From: Euborellia annulipes
Taxonomy: Eukaryota > Arthropoda > Insecta > Dermaptera > Anisolabididae
Direction of reading: 5' to 3'
Assembly: GCA_023213315.1 (NCBI GenBank)
Contig: JAKCPI010002423.1
Location: 124,001-188,000, forward strand
DNA: 64,000 nucleotides
Position numbers and translations under genes: made by a program. The first letter of the stretch is position 1. Every line of letters begins with the position of its first letter. Positions 1 to 10,242 of the stretch are shown piece after piece. The notes under the pieces were generated by a model, which ran no database searches, was not told the DNA's origin, and saw only the letters and a list, made by a program, of their open reading frames with translations.

Positions 1-316
1 CTATTCAAATCAGAAGAATAGCAATATTGTTTACCACACACCTCACATGTATACAACTTCTCACCAGTATGAGTTCTCTCATGTGATTTCAAATGATACG
101 ATTTAGTAAACTCTTTCAAACAAAGACTACAGTAAAAACGAGTCCGTTTATTTTTATCTTTGCTTTCTTTCTTCTGATTTTTTGTTCGTTTTTTATGGCC
201 AAATTTCGTTTTTATAAAAGTGAAAATTTTCAAAGAAAAACATTTCTGCTGGTGTTTATCCAAGAAATATAAACTAACAAAAGATGATGAACAAAAAAGA
301 CATGGGAACACTGGAC
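1..316 (-). CDS. C2H2 zinc-finger protein, partial exon
   Basis: Read on the minus strand, an exon opens after a pyrimidine-rich acceptor (AG at 318-317) and stays open to the window edge. It encodes an atypical first finger (CLFC, then H-x3-C, so C2HC), a basic linker rich in K and R, and a canonical C2H2 finger (FYCSLC, then HLKSHERTH). A TGEK linker leads into a third finger (YTCEVC) cut by the window end. Zinc fingers joined by TGEK linkers usually bind DNA in the nucleus. The target is unknown. The rest of the gene lies to the left, with at least one 5' exon further right. Confidence 0.8.
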
Positions 317-899
317 CTGAAAGAATTTTCCATTTTATTTTCCCAGTATATTTATTACTATTTTTTTTTTTAAACAAATACTAACCTATATGAATATAAG
401 TACAAGTATGTGAATCCATGATATCTTTATAAGTAAGACATTTTTTAAAAGCTAACAAAATTTTTCAAATTCCACAAATTGCATGTCAGTATAAATATTT
501 TTTATACCTTAATTATAAAGAAATATGAAATGTAAATTTGTCAATTTGACATTAAGCCTCGTTAAGCTAGAAACAAAAGAAAATCTCAAAAACATTTATT
601 TAAACATATATATATATATACATTTTAAAAATGTTTTCATCTATTTTAATTAATAGATCAAAAATAATTGGAATAAATGTATATATATATAGCCAACTAG
701 CTAATGTATATATATAGCCAACTAGCTAAAAAAAAAGATAAATAAATTATATTTAAATTTCCTTTCTCGTCGAACTAAATTAGTTGATCAATTTTCCACC
801 AGATTGCTCTAGTTGAAATCATTCATGAAAAACTAACCTAATTGATTTTGATTGATTTGACAATTTTTATTTTATTTTTCAATTGAGTTTTTATTCAAA
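317..899. other. AT-rich region between divergent genes
   Basis: This stretch separates the minus-strand zinc-finger exon from the start of MRPL40. It is AT-rich and holds a tandem duplication of a short unit containing GCCAACTAGCTAA near 690-730. No exon, TATA box or RNA gene stood out. It may hold the MRPL40 promoter. Confidence 0.4.
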
Positions 900-2280
900 A
901 TGTTTTCTAGTTTCACAAACATATTGTTTAGACAAAATATTTCGATATCAAATATAAAAAGATCATTTACTCTTTTTAATAATCCCCTATTTTTTAAAGC
1001 AACTCCTTGTCTTTTGTAAGTATATTACAATTCCTTTTGATTACCTAATTATTAAAAATTAACAATAAAATACGATTTTTTTTTTTAGTGCTGAACCGTT
1101 AAAGAAGAAGAAACGAATAGATCCAGCTATTATTCGAGCTCGAGAAGAAAGAAGAAAAAAGAGAATAGAGAAGGAAATTAAAAAATTAGAAAAAATCACA
1201 AAAAATTTCAAGCCATGCGAGGAAATTGAACCATCTTATGACATAATTAGCAGCGCTAAGTAAGAGTAATTGGCTAAACTACAGTATTCAGTTCATTCGC
1301 TTTTGGGTACATAATTTATACTTGAAAAAAAAAAAACCTTAGAGGGGCCCGACCTTTCATTAAGGCTCTCCTTAGAAAAAATTAAAGCAACTTTAGAAAA
1401 CTCTCGGACCTGCCCAACCTGAGTGAACTTTATTCTGCAGATTTACCGAATATTTCCAACATGACTTAACTCAATTATAATTGTATATACCTAATGAATC
1501 ACATAAATTCAACTCTCTCTTATCTGCTTACTAGGACATTTTGATATATTCAGGTCTTGTCAGATTGGTGATTTGTCTACATTAGAAATGATATGGGTCA
1601 TTTCTAATATCATTTTCTTGGCTGCTGCCTCTAAATTAATAAAAGGATATATATATATAGGCGATTAGCCGAGGGGATAAAACAGTTAAGCTTATAATCC
1701 TGAGTTGAAGACAACTCGAGTTCAAATCTACCTCATGGCAATAAATTATCCAACTCTATTTGAGATGCCTCCTCCTGAGGAAGGAAACGGGAACCCATCT
1801 GAGTAACATTCCTTTGAAAGTTACTCTTCAGAGTAACCAAAACGTGTCAGGGCTGACACTAATGACTGAGATAGAGATATATATTAATTTTTTTTTTTTT
1901 TTTACAGAGAAAGACAAAGGGAAAACATTGAGATTTCAGATGAAGTAAAAGAAGAACGTATCATTCTGGAGAAAAAATGGGCAACTTATAAACTAAAACA
2001 AAAATTAGAAATCGTAAAAAATATTGATCAATTATTATACAGTCAGCGAAAAGCTTTAGACGAATTAAGAAAAGAATCTGAAGATCTCTATCAGGAAGCA
2101 ATACAAGTAAGTTTGAGTAAATTTGTAGGGTTTCGAACACTAATTAATATCTTTATTTTTTTCCAGATTGATACTACACTGGTTCCATTCTTCACAAAAG
2201 GTCCAACTTTCACACCGCCAATAAAGAATTATGAAAGCCCCGACGGAGAATATCGAGATATTTCCAAAAAATGGAATTAA
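900..2280 (+). CDS. MRPL40: Mitochondrial large ribosomal subunit protein mL40
   Basis: Four exons join in phase: 900-1015, 1089-1259, 1908-2106 and 2167-2280, giving 199 residues plus TAA, close to the usual size of about 200. All introns are GT-AG. The N-terminus (MFSSFTNILFRQ) is rich in R, S and F and lacks acids, as in a mitochondrial presequence. The body carries family features: EPLKKKKRIDP, a charged coiled-coil-like helix with RAREERRKKRIEKE, LRKESEDLYQEA, and a C-terminal TPPIKNYESPDGEY. mL40 is a structural protein of the mitochondrial 39S subunit. The start is the only ATG that gives a presequence and splices in phase. Intron 2 contains a tRNA-derived SINE. Confidence 0.93.
1655..1765 (+). 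mobile_element. tRNA-derived SINE in MRPL40 intron 2
   Basis: The segment has a Pol III type 2 promoter layout: an A-box-like TAGCCGAGGGGAT near 1667 and a B-box-like GAGTTCAAATC near 1719, with CCTC and CTGAG blocks between. It sits inside an intron and is followed by unrelated intron sequence. It is a degenerate tRNA-like head, not a functional tRNA, because no full cloverleaf with an anticodon stem could be drawn. Confidence 0.55.
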
Positions 2281-2818
2281 ATACGTTTCATAATTATATT
2301 ATGAGAATATTTTAAACCCTTTTGGTTTTGTTTCATCATGTTATTAGAATCAAACATAAAGATAAAAGTTTTTTTAATTTTGAGCTGCAAAGTTTATTAT
2401 GACTATATATATATAGAGATAAAAATCAATAACGTTGGCTTCTTCCTCGGGGTGATCCACTCGAGGTTCAGCTCTTCTTGTCTTTGGTTCTTTACGATAA
2501 AGGATTAAAATAAAGTCACCAAAATAGATTATGAAACGGAAAATATATAGGCCTATATTGCCTTTATATATATAAAAATTAACCAAGTTAGTTTTATGAT
2601 TTATTATAATTAAATAAAATATTTTGAAAGAAATAATAATTTTGAATCAATTTAATGATTGTGTTGTATTAGGTAATACCTATATTATACCTAAAAACAA
2701 GGCGATGCTGTTTCATTATACTCAAACATATCACTTTGTTTCTTTAGCTTTAATTTACATAATGAAACTATTTATCAACTAGAGCCAAGTTGAAATTTAT
2801 TGTATTATAATAAAGGTT
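2281..2818. other. 3' flank of MRPL40, no gene seen
   Basis: AT-rich sequence with short TA runs. It should include the MRPL40 3' UTR. No unambiguous AATAAA was seen just after the stop. Confidence 0.3.
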
Positions 2819-3040
2819 CTGCCGGGTGGCCTGGTAACAGAGAAGAGCAACAGTCACCACAATCGTTACGGTTAAGCGATGTTAAGCGCGGCGAAAGCTC
2901 GGGATTGGTGACCATCAGCGGGTGGAACGTCCCCGGTAGACATAGGTACATTGTAATTATATATATATAAATAGATTCAATCTCTAAATGGCCGCTGTAG
3001 CTGGAAAGGGTTTTAAAAAAATAATAAAAGTTCTTTCTAT
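2819..3040 (+). mobile_element. 5S rRNA-derived SINE (SINE3-like)
   Basis: The head resembles the 3' half of 5S rRNA, including the internal control region: GGTTAAGCGATGTTAAGCGC near 2870, then GGGATTGGTGACC, then a GGTGGAACGTCCC block. It ends in a tail beginning TCTAAATGGCC followed by an A-rich stretch. A second copy lies reversed near 58.5-58.7 kb. The head is too diverged for a working 5S gene, so a SINE using a 5S-type Pol III promoter is the best reading. Confidence 0.65.
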
Positions 3041-3364
3041 AAGAGAGACGAAATTTGGTTTTTTTCTTTAATAACTAAAAAAAGTAAGAGAAAATTTTTT
3101 ATTGATGACAGCATTATGATTACTTAAACTCAGATTAAACTATAATTCTTATCGAGCAATACTCTAATAACAAATAAATAAATTTGAATTAAGACAAAAA
3201 TAAATATTTTCAAATTTGGGGACTAAAAAAAAAACTTTCATTTATTATTTTCATACTGTTCTAAATTTAATTATAAAATTTATAATTAAATTATTTTAAT
3301 GAGAAAAATAAGAAAAGAGGCAGGTTTTTATTTAAAATATTTTATTTATCAATTTATTTTTCAG

Positions 3365-4134
3365 GTATCTTCCTATATCGGCCCGGCTTATTTTCATTTG
3401 TCATTTCAATGTCATTATGAATATGTATTTAATTTCCTAAGGTCAGTAATTTATTTAATTTAAAATAATTTATTTAATTTGACTTTATTTAAAATGAATA
3501 TTTCTAATAAATTCAATGATATAATATTCCCAACTCTGACTCTGCAGTAAATTATGTTTCCTTTAACTTATAAAAATTCAATTCCAATTTTACTAAAATA
3601 AGTTTTTTGAATTCATCAAATATTTTGAATAATGTCAAATATATTATAATTTTATTTTATTTTTTTTTCCTAAAGGTGTAATAGGCTATAACCTCGAAAC
3701 TTCAAATGTTTGACTTTGACTCATGAAAATCAAAGTGAATGCTCCATTTCTTTATCTCATCAATGAATTTGCCGAGAAACACGTTTGTCAAATGTCATCA
3801 AACAGATTTTAAATATTTTATCCTGATTTCATCTTTAATTATTATCCAATGACTTTAATTGAAAAATAACCTACCAACACCAAAGGCAAGTAAAGCTGCT
3901 AGCTAAGAATAATATTATTGCCTCCTCTACAAAATATTTAATAATTGTAATAATAATTAAAAATATAAAAACACAGCTTAAAACTGCCCTTGTTTAAATC
4001 TAATCATCTAGTTTTTAAACAGATAATCTTAATTAAATAATTTATTTTTTTTTAATTTTAGATCCCATTTGGACCGAAGAACTTCTCTTTCTGATCCACT
4101 TGCAGCTCTAGGAGAGTACAAAACATTCATCTGA
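3365..4134 (+). CDS. Unrecognised protein, last two coding exons
   Basis: Exon 3365-3441 (acceptor TTTTTCAG, donor GTCAGT) and exon 4062-4134 (acceptor TTTTAATTTTAG) join in phase through a split AG|A codon and end at TGA 4132-4134. The 49 residues include YIGPAYFHLSFQCHYEYVF and RSHLDRRTSLSDPLAALGEY. I do not recognise the family. The second exon continues past the stop to a GTAAGT donor at 4247, so the 3' UTR may be spliced to the exon at 5111-5231. Upstream exons were not found. The support is splice signals and phase only. Confidence 0.45.
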
Positions 4135-4849
4135 CGACTTTTTCAATGTTTCATTGCTATTATAATGGAATTATATATATAGATTAAATTATGCAGAGAA
4201 GAAGCTGTCAAGGGGCTGTCATCTTCAGTATCTATTTCACACCATAGTAAGTGCCAAAAATAACTTTTCTTCTATGTTTTCTTTCTTTTAATAAATTTCA
4301 TTTTTTTTTTTATATATAGATTTTTTACAAAAAGAATAAAAAATAACTTGCCTTTGTATACCTAATCACTTCTCAAATTTAGTTTTATTTTCACCTTCTG
4401 TCAAGCAAATATTCTTTCATTTAGTGAATTTTCTTTAAATACATTATTCTTGAATAGTTCATAAAAAGTAGTTACATCTGAGTAACGTATTGATTCTGAA
4501 AAAACTAATCATAAATGATATATATATATACCAGGGTATATATATAACAAGTAATGCTTCATATTATATATATATTTATCAATGTGATTTAGAGAAAGTA
4601 AGTCAAATGTAGAATTAGATTATAATTGGAAAAGAGGAGAGTCTTTCTCTAAATATAATAAGACTTTCAAAAATTTAAAAACGGTTCATTCAAATTGATT
4701 TCACCCAAAGCGAAAGGACTGATTTTAATTGCAGAGTTGTTAATGCACATTATAAAATGCTTGAGCCTTTGGTGAACTCTCTTTGGATGAACTGATGATG
4801 GCATAATGATTCATTAAATTTATTAATACGCAAAAGTATTTATTTTTTG

Positions 4850-4995
4850 GCCGACAACAAGATTTTTTTACTTTCTCTTTCCTATGTATATATGTAATAT
4901 ATATATATATGTCAAAAATTCGATGTCGAGATTTTGATGGATATACACGTTTTGAGGTCCCCTGAGTCCAAAAAAGTGGTTTTCGCAACATGTCT
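4850..4995 (+). repeat. Repeat A, truncated copy
   Basis: One end of the dispersed family found about ten times in this window: TTTACTTTCTCTTTCCTATG, a TA-rich spacer, then TTCGATGTCGAGATTTTGAT and a block ending in AGTGGTTTTCGCAACATG. It stops where other copies carry a CA/TG microsatellite. Confidence 0.8.
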
Positions 4996-5040
4996 GTCAG
5001 TCTATCTATCTCAAAATGAGAAAGAGTCCTAATATAATAG

Positions 5041-5071
<31 letters not shown>

Positions 5072-5110
5072 GATATACTTTTCTATATGGTTTTATACTT
5101 GTTTCAACAG

Positions 5111-5231
5111 GTCCAGAGCGGCTTTCTACCAGTTGCCTTTTGTATGTTGGTCACTATAGGCTGAGCAGCCGACTCAATTAGATGCTTCCTCTCCGCGCTG
5201 GTCGATTTTATTTATTCAGCTCCATTATTTA
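5111..5231 (+). other. Probable non-coding (3' UTR) exon
   Basis: The segment has a good acceptor (CTTGTTTCAACAG) and a GTGAGT donor, is richer in GC than its flanks, and is closed in all three plus frames. It is best read as a UTR exon of the plus-strand gene ending at 4134, which has a donor at 4247. Confidence 0.4.
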
Positions 5232-5568
5232 GTGAGTAACTTATGAAATTTTTTACTATTCTCATTCTTTTTTAAATTATAAATACACTGATCTATAAAT
5301 CTTTGATAAATTCAAAGAATTAATTATTAAAAACATGACATTCTTTTCAAAAGACATTTACAAATAGTTTAACTTCACTTTATGGCAAAAGAAGTATTTT
5401 TATCATAACATTTTTCACTTTTTTAATTGACTTAATTGAGATATCTGACTGCACGTTGCGCTGCTAGTCTATTTATATTACAAATTTAGCTCTGAGGTCA
5501 GGAATGCTTTTATATAATTTTTCATTTATACAGGCCGTTATGGAAAATTCTCTGTCTTCCAAACAAAA

Positions 5569-5833
5569 TTATTCAATTGTAGATTTGGAAGTTACTTGGA
5601 TAGAATTGCTTAGGTCTTGATTGCAGGGATTTAAGAAAAACAAAGTTTCCTTTTTAGGATCTTTTATTAGAAATGGCTCTTTAGAAAACTTCTTAAATTC
5701 CTGCAATAAAGAAATAGGCAATTCTTCACAAGTAACTTCAAAACCTACAATTGAATATTTATACTGAATAGTAGAACGTGGCTGTAGCTGATATGTTGAA
5801 TAGGAAAGAGGATGCAGCCAATTAATTGAGCCT
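5569..5833 (-). CDS. Unrecognised terminal exon or stranded exon
   Basis: On the minus strand an open frame of about 87 codons follows a possible acceptor (TTATTACTAAATAG) and ends in TAA. It contains GSINWLHPLSYSTYQL, YSIVGFEVTCEELPISL and KDPKKETLFFLNPC. Its composition is protein-like for such AT-rich DNA, but I do not recognise it. Upstream exons would lie to the right, and the LINE at 5845 starts directly against its 5' edge, so the insertion may have split or capped this gene. Confidence 0.35.
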
Positions 5834-5844
5834 CTATTTAGTAA

Positions 5845-7235
5845 TAAAATTATGGAAAAAGCCCTCAACATTCAAATTTTAAATCATCTGGAACATTGCG
5901 GAATGATGAATGATAGGCAATATGGTTTCAGGCATGCTCGTTCGACTGGGGATATTTTGAGCTTTGTCACACACCTCTGGAACAAAGCCATGGAAATGAA
6001 AGGGGAAACTATTGCAGTTGCTCTTGACATTTCGAAGGCTTTCGATCAGGTATGGCATAAAAATCTTTATGCTAAACTTCCATCTTTTGGCCTATCCTCT
6101 GAGCTTTGCCAGTGGATCAAGAGCTTTCTAACGGAGCGAAAGATCTCGGTTGTAGTCGACGGTGTGTCTTCTATTCCGCATTCAATCAACGCAGGTGTTC
6201 CCCAGGGTTCTGTCCTCTCTCCCACCCTATTCCTTATGTACATTAACGATCTCATGGGAGTAACCTCCAACCCAATTCATTGCTTTGCTGACGACAGTAC
6301 CCTGCACTCAGTCAGGACTGGTGAAACCTCATCCACCGGTCGTCTGGGGGCTGTGTCGTCGATAAATGATGATCTTGGTCTCTTGGAGGAATGGGGAAAC
6401 CTCAATCAAGTAAAATTCAATTCCCAAAAAACCCAATGTTGTTTAATTTCTAGACAAAAAAATAGGATTTGCCCTCCCCTTATTTACAGCAATAATAGTC
6501 TCGAGTTCAAAGATTCATTTTCTGTTCTGGGAGTGACAGTTACATCTGATCTCTCCTGGAGCAACCACATCTCTTCTGTGGTTAAATCTACCGCAAGGAA
6601 ATTGGGTTTCCTATTCAAAACGAAGCGTTACTTTTCCTCCCAACAACTCCTAATCCTCTATAAAGCCCAAATTCGGCCGTGTCTTGAATATGGTTCCCAC
6701 CTTTGGCGAGGGGCGTCGAAAGACGCTCTCTCCTCCTTGGAAGCCATACAGAGGCGTGCAATTAGACTGATAGGTGATTCTACCCTTACTGCATCCCTAC
6801 AGTCACTAGATCATAGAAGAAGAGTATCTTCACTATCTCTCTTCTACAGGTATTACCATGGTCAATGCTCTGCCGAATTAAAATCAATTATCCCACCCAA
6901 TGCAACATATTCACGGAACACAAGAGAGGCATCTTCCCAGCATCCCTATGCTGTTCAGATCACGACTAACAGAACAAATCAATTTCATTCTTCCTTTGTC
7001 CCCATGACCTCCCGTGATTGGAACAAGCTCCCTGCGTCTATCTTCCCCAAAACCTACAATCTTCAGACTTTCAAGTCTAACCTCAACAGGCATCTTCTCA
7101 GTTCCCGCAGTTGAGTTTCCCCTTTATGCTTCTCCTTTTGTTTTTATTTTCTTCCTGGCTGCATGTGACTATTCGTCATTATAGGTCTTCGGACCTTATG
7201 CACCCATTCCAAAAAAAAAAAAAGAAAAAAAATAA
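5845..7235 (+). mobile_element. 5'-truncated LINE (Jockey/CR1-like)
   Basis: The insertion holds the 3' part of a non-LTR retrotransposon: most of the reverse transcriptase, the C-terminal region, a short 3' UTR ending ATAGGTCTTCGGACCTTATG, and an A-rich tail from 7211. The endonuclease and the N-terminal part of the RT are missing, as in ordinary 5' truncation during target-primed reverse transcription. I could not fix a target-site duplication. Confidence 0.85.
5852..7114 (+). CDS. LINE reverse transcriptase, C-terminal part
   Basis: An uninterrupted frame of 420 codons. RT blocks appear in order: an FRHARST block, domain A ALDISKAFDQVWH, domain B AGVPQGSVLSPTLF followed by MYINDL, and the catalytic CFADDSTLHS. 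Later come the thumb-type FKDSFSVLGVTV and the motif AQIRPCLEYGSHLW, then the C-terminal RDWNKLPASIF block typical of Jockey/CR1-type elements. The first ATG is not a natural start; the frame is simply cut at the 5' truncation. The absence of stops suggests a young copy. It cannot move by itself without the endonuclease domain. Confidence 0.9.
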   Translation: MEKALNIQILNHLEHCGMMNDRQYGFRHARSTGDILSFVTHLWNKAMEMKGETIAVALDISKAFDQVWHKNLYAKLPSFGLSSELCQWIKSFLTERKISVVVDGVSSIPHSINAGVPQGSVLSPTLFLMYINDLMGVTSNPIHCFADDSTLHSVRTGETSSTGRLGAVSSINDDLGLLEEWGNLNQVKFNSQKTQCCLISRQKNRICPPLIYSNNSLEFKDSFSVLGVTVTSDLSWSNHISSVVKSTARKLGFLFKTKRYFSSQQLLILYKAQIRPCLEYGSHLWRGASKDALSSLEAIQRRAIRLIGDSTLTASLQSLDHRRRVSSLSLFYRYYHGQCSAELKSIIPPNATYSRNTREASSQHPYAVQITTNRTNQFHSSFVPMTSRDWNKLPASIFPKTYNLQTFKSNLNRHLLSSRS

Positions 7236-7431
7236 ACACTCTTTATTAGAATGTTTCGGCTGGGATCAACCCTGCCATCTTTCAGCCTTCAAAGAGCATA
7301 TTTAAATTTTTAAAATTTGTTTTAATACAAGTTATTTGCATTTTTTCTCCAACAAATGTAATTATTTTTAAAGATACCAACAGGCTTATAAGCCTTAACT
7401 TGCATAGTATCATTTTTTAGTATCTTTAAAT

Positions 7432-7439
<8 letters not shown>

Positions 7440-7462
<23 letters not shown>

Positions 7463-8040
7463 AGGGTGGTCCAAAAAAAGTGAAGTCGGAAATTAAAAAA
7501 CACTACCCTCTCATTTTGTTCCTTTATTAAAGTAAAAATTACCTGCAAAATTTTAGACCGATCGGACAACGTTTACCTGGCCCGCCAGACGGTCAAAGTT
7601 CATCGATTTCCCCTAAATTTGACTATTAACATCTGTAACTCCTAAACGGTTGGTCCAGCAAAAAAAGTTCATCAGTAATTTTTTGAAGAGCATTAAATTT
7701 ACTAAAAAAGAGTCCTTTAACATTTTTTAGTAAAATCAACGGTTTTCATGGTATGGGCAAAAAATCGAATATGGTTAAGAGACACATCACATCGATTTTC
7801 AAATAACATTAATGTATTTGAAACCCAAAATGTACGTACATAAGATGTACGATAAGTCCCGGCAGTACATAGGATGTACGTACATAAGACGTACATGTGC
7901 TATCTGGGTTAATAGGGGTAATGAAATTTTTTTTCGAGTTCCGAAATAATTTCATCAGATCCTTAGGTAAAATGACGTCCTGAATCCAAATATGACCTCC
8001 GTTTTCCCCCACCCCGTACCGTTTTCGGGGGGGGGGGCAG
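7440..8040. repeat. Possible transposon-derived repeat starting AGGGTGGTCC
   Basis: It begins after a TA run with AGGGTGGTCCAAAAAAAGTG, the kind of terminus seen on IS630/mariner-type elements in arthropods. The block is less AT-biased, contains imperfect ACGTACAT-type repeats near 7830-7890, and ends near a G9 run at 8029. No matching far terminus was found, so the limits are approximate. Confidence 0.3.
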
Positions 8041-8966
8041 AAGAGATCTAGAAAATTTACTTCTTATCTTCAAATTTTCTTTCCAATGATAGGGAAAACA
8101 AATCTCTTTTGATTTTACGAATTATGCCTGCTTATAATAATCATTTTGCATTTTCTTTTAATTCAAATTGAGGTCCGAACAACACAATACTAGAAAACTT
8201 CATTTCTATTTGCCAAAAATTTGCTTGGCTCTCCCTTTAAAAAAAAAAAACTATAATATATCTATATGAATAAAACAAATAAAAAATAAGCAACTAAATT
8301 GCAAAGTTTTCCTGCTCTTAATCAGACCTCATGACCAGATTTTTTTTTATTAAACGACCTTCCAAATTAAGAGTAGAAAAATTTTGAAACTTTGTTGGTT
8401 ATTTTTTAAAATTAATTTCAAATCAAACTAGTCTATTTATTTTATTTTTCAAATAATAATTACATTTTTTTTGCTATAATTTACAAATCAAAATATATAT
8501 CTATTCCTTTTATTTTATTTTTTTTTTTTCACTTTTTTTTAGTGTAGGAAATGTTGTTTTTCGCTTTTCTTTTTCGGATATTATTTATGGATTGTTCTTA
8601 GCTTCACTTCTTCTTCATCTTTTGTTGTTGTTGTGGTTGTAATTGAATTATTTAGATGAAGATGTTTCTGTCTAACGAATCGATCAATAGTATGTTTGAA
8701 GAACGATTGTAGAACGAACGAATTAGAAGAAGAAGTTACTAGAGCCTTCCCACCAACGTCAAGGTGTCAATCCAAGGGAAGGACGACTCTATTAGGAAAA
8801 GAGACAAAAAAACATTATTAATCTTATTAGAAAAAAAATAAAGATGAAAAAGAAATTAATCAACCTACCGCCACGAGCCCAAATGAATATTCCTCGCCAA
8901 AGGTGGAAGTAGGCAAGGTGATGCTTTGAGCTCAGGTGCCTATTTTAACTCCGAGAAGGAATGGAG
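8041..8966. other. AT-rich flank, probable 3' UTR of the MGNC gene
   Basis: No open frame of interest. The part near 8560-8960 is richer in GC and adjoins the stop codon of the minus-strand gene, so it may be its 3' UTR. Homopolymer T runs fill the remainder. Confidence 0.3.
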
Positions 8967-9866
8967 TTAAAAGGAGAGATCCTGACCCTTAAATTTCTTT
9001 AAGGGACGAGGAGGAGAGGAGGGAGGCACCTTCCGTTTCCCATAATGATGAATGTCTTGGCATGAACGATTCTCTTCCATCACAAGGTTGGAGCCCTCTA
9101 ATGGTCGATCCTCATTTACGACAAGGTTATCCATCACTCCCCATCTTCTCAACCCGGTGCAATGAATAGTTTCTTGGCCCGAACGATTCTCTTCCGTCTC
9201 GAGGTTGGAGCCCTCTGACGGTTGATCCTCATTTGAGACAAGATTATCCATTGCGTTCCATCTTCTCAATTGAGAAAAATGAAATTCCAGAAGTTGATCA
9301 GAATCGGTCTAAAAAATTAATTGAGAAAATTCAATACAATATAATATTAATTCCTAGTAAATTAAGTTAATTATTACTTACAGGAAACGTTGGCGAGTCG
9401 CGCCCCTCTAAAAGAAAGCGTACTCTCTTCCTTGGAGCGGAGGCATCATCCAAGGAAGGATTAGGTGTACGCTAATTGAAAAAAAGAATTAGAAATGCAA
9501 TATTTATTAATTGAAAATATTATAAATTACCTTTAAAATACCCTTAAGGCGCACGCACTCCTCTCTTTTTAAACAAGACTGGAAAATAAAAGAAAAAAAA
9601 AATTATTATTCATTTCATTTGAAAATATTTCATAAATTAATTCTAAATCCAAAATTTATCTTTATTTAGTGTATAAAAAAGTAAAGGCCTCAAGTATTAA
9701 TATAATGAATCGAATAAAGAATAAGCCAAGATAGCATGAGAATCAATTTGGAAAATGAATCAAAATTTCAATTTAGAAATTGAAATTTTTTTCAAAAATA
9801 TCAAATAGATAAAAAAGAATGTCAAATAGATCAACTCACACGCAGAGAAAGCAGGCAATTGCCCAT
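8967..9866 (-). CDS. Predicted lipid-anchored PP1-binding protein
   Basis: Four exons join in phase 0: 9866-9840, 9578-9531, 9471-9382 and 9308-8967, giving 168 residues plus TAA. All introns are GT-AG. The protein starts MGNC, the usual signal for N-myristoylation at Gly2 with possible palmitoylation at Cys4. Residues about 22-25 read GILK inside KGILKRTP, followed about 20 residues later by RKRVRF. The order [GS]IL[RK] then RVxF is that of known protein phosphatase 1 docking proteins. The C-terminal half has two copies of a roughly 38-residue unit (LRRW-x3-MDNLV-x-NED-x-P-x-EGSNL-x-EENRS), then a basic P/S/K tail. A TATA box lies about 95 bases upstream of the ATG. Seen: motifs, repeats, splice phase. 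Inferred: membrane anchoring and PP1 targeting. I know no named family with this layout. Confidence 0.7.
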
Positions 9867-9960
9867 CGCCGGTACTATGAATGATTTTGAGAGTTCGCAA
9901 AAACACCCAAACCACGCGTTCACTAGTAACGGCGGTCAAAATTTTATTGTTGGCCAGGGC

Positions 9961-9968
9961 TTATATAC
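9961..9968 (-). promoter_or_regulatory. TATA box of the MGNC gene
   Basis: On the minus strand GGGTATATAAGCCC gives a consensus TATA box flanked by GC-rich sequence. It sits 95 bases upstream of the ATG, putting the start of transcription near 9933 and leaving a 5' UTR of about 65 bases. Confidence 0.6.
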
Positions 9969-10242
9969 CCTCTCAGCGCCATGTAAATATTTACAAATGT
10001 ATATTTTTTTATTTATTTTTTTATTTTTAAAATTCATAAATAATTAGAAAATAATTTTAATATTTTATTAAAAAAAAAAAATTATTTTAAATAACATAAT
10101 TTTTTAGTTAAAAAGATCTTGAGATCTATTCATTTTTGAATAAAATACTGTATAATTAATATTCTATAAAAACTACAGGCAGGTAGGTAGGCAGGCAGCA
10201 TAAGTATAAAATTATTAATAATTTTTTTATTATTTCTTGTAG

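Noticed and set aside
1655..1745. Functional tRNA gene
   Set aside because: A- and B-box-like words are present, but no cloverleaf with matching acceptor and anticodon stems could be drawn.
2850..2940. 5S rRNA gene
   Set aside because: Only the internal promoter half is recognisable and the sequence is too diverged; a second reversed copy with the same extra parts indicates a SINE.
9859..10047. Plus-strand frame MPIAGTMNDFESSQ
   Set aside because: It is antisense to the first exon and TATA box of the MGNC gene. A link to the 10243 exon would need a weak GTAAAT donor and leads to a stop early in exon 11629.
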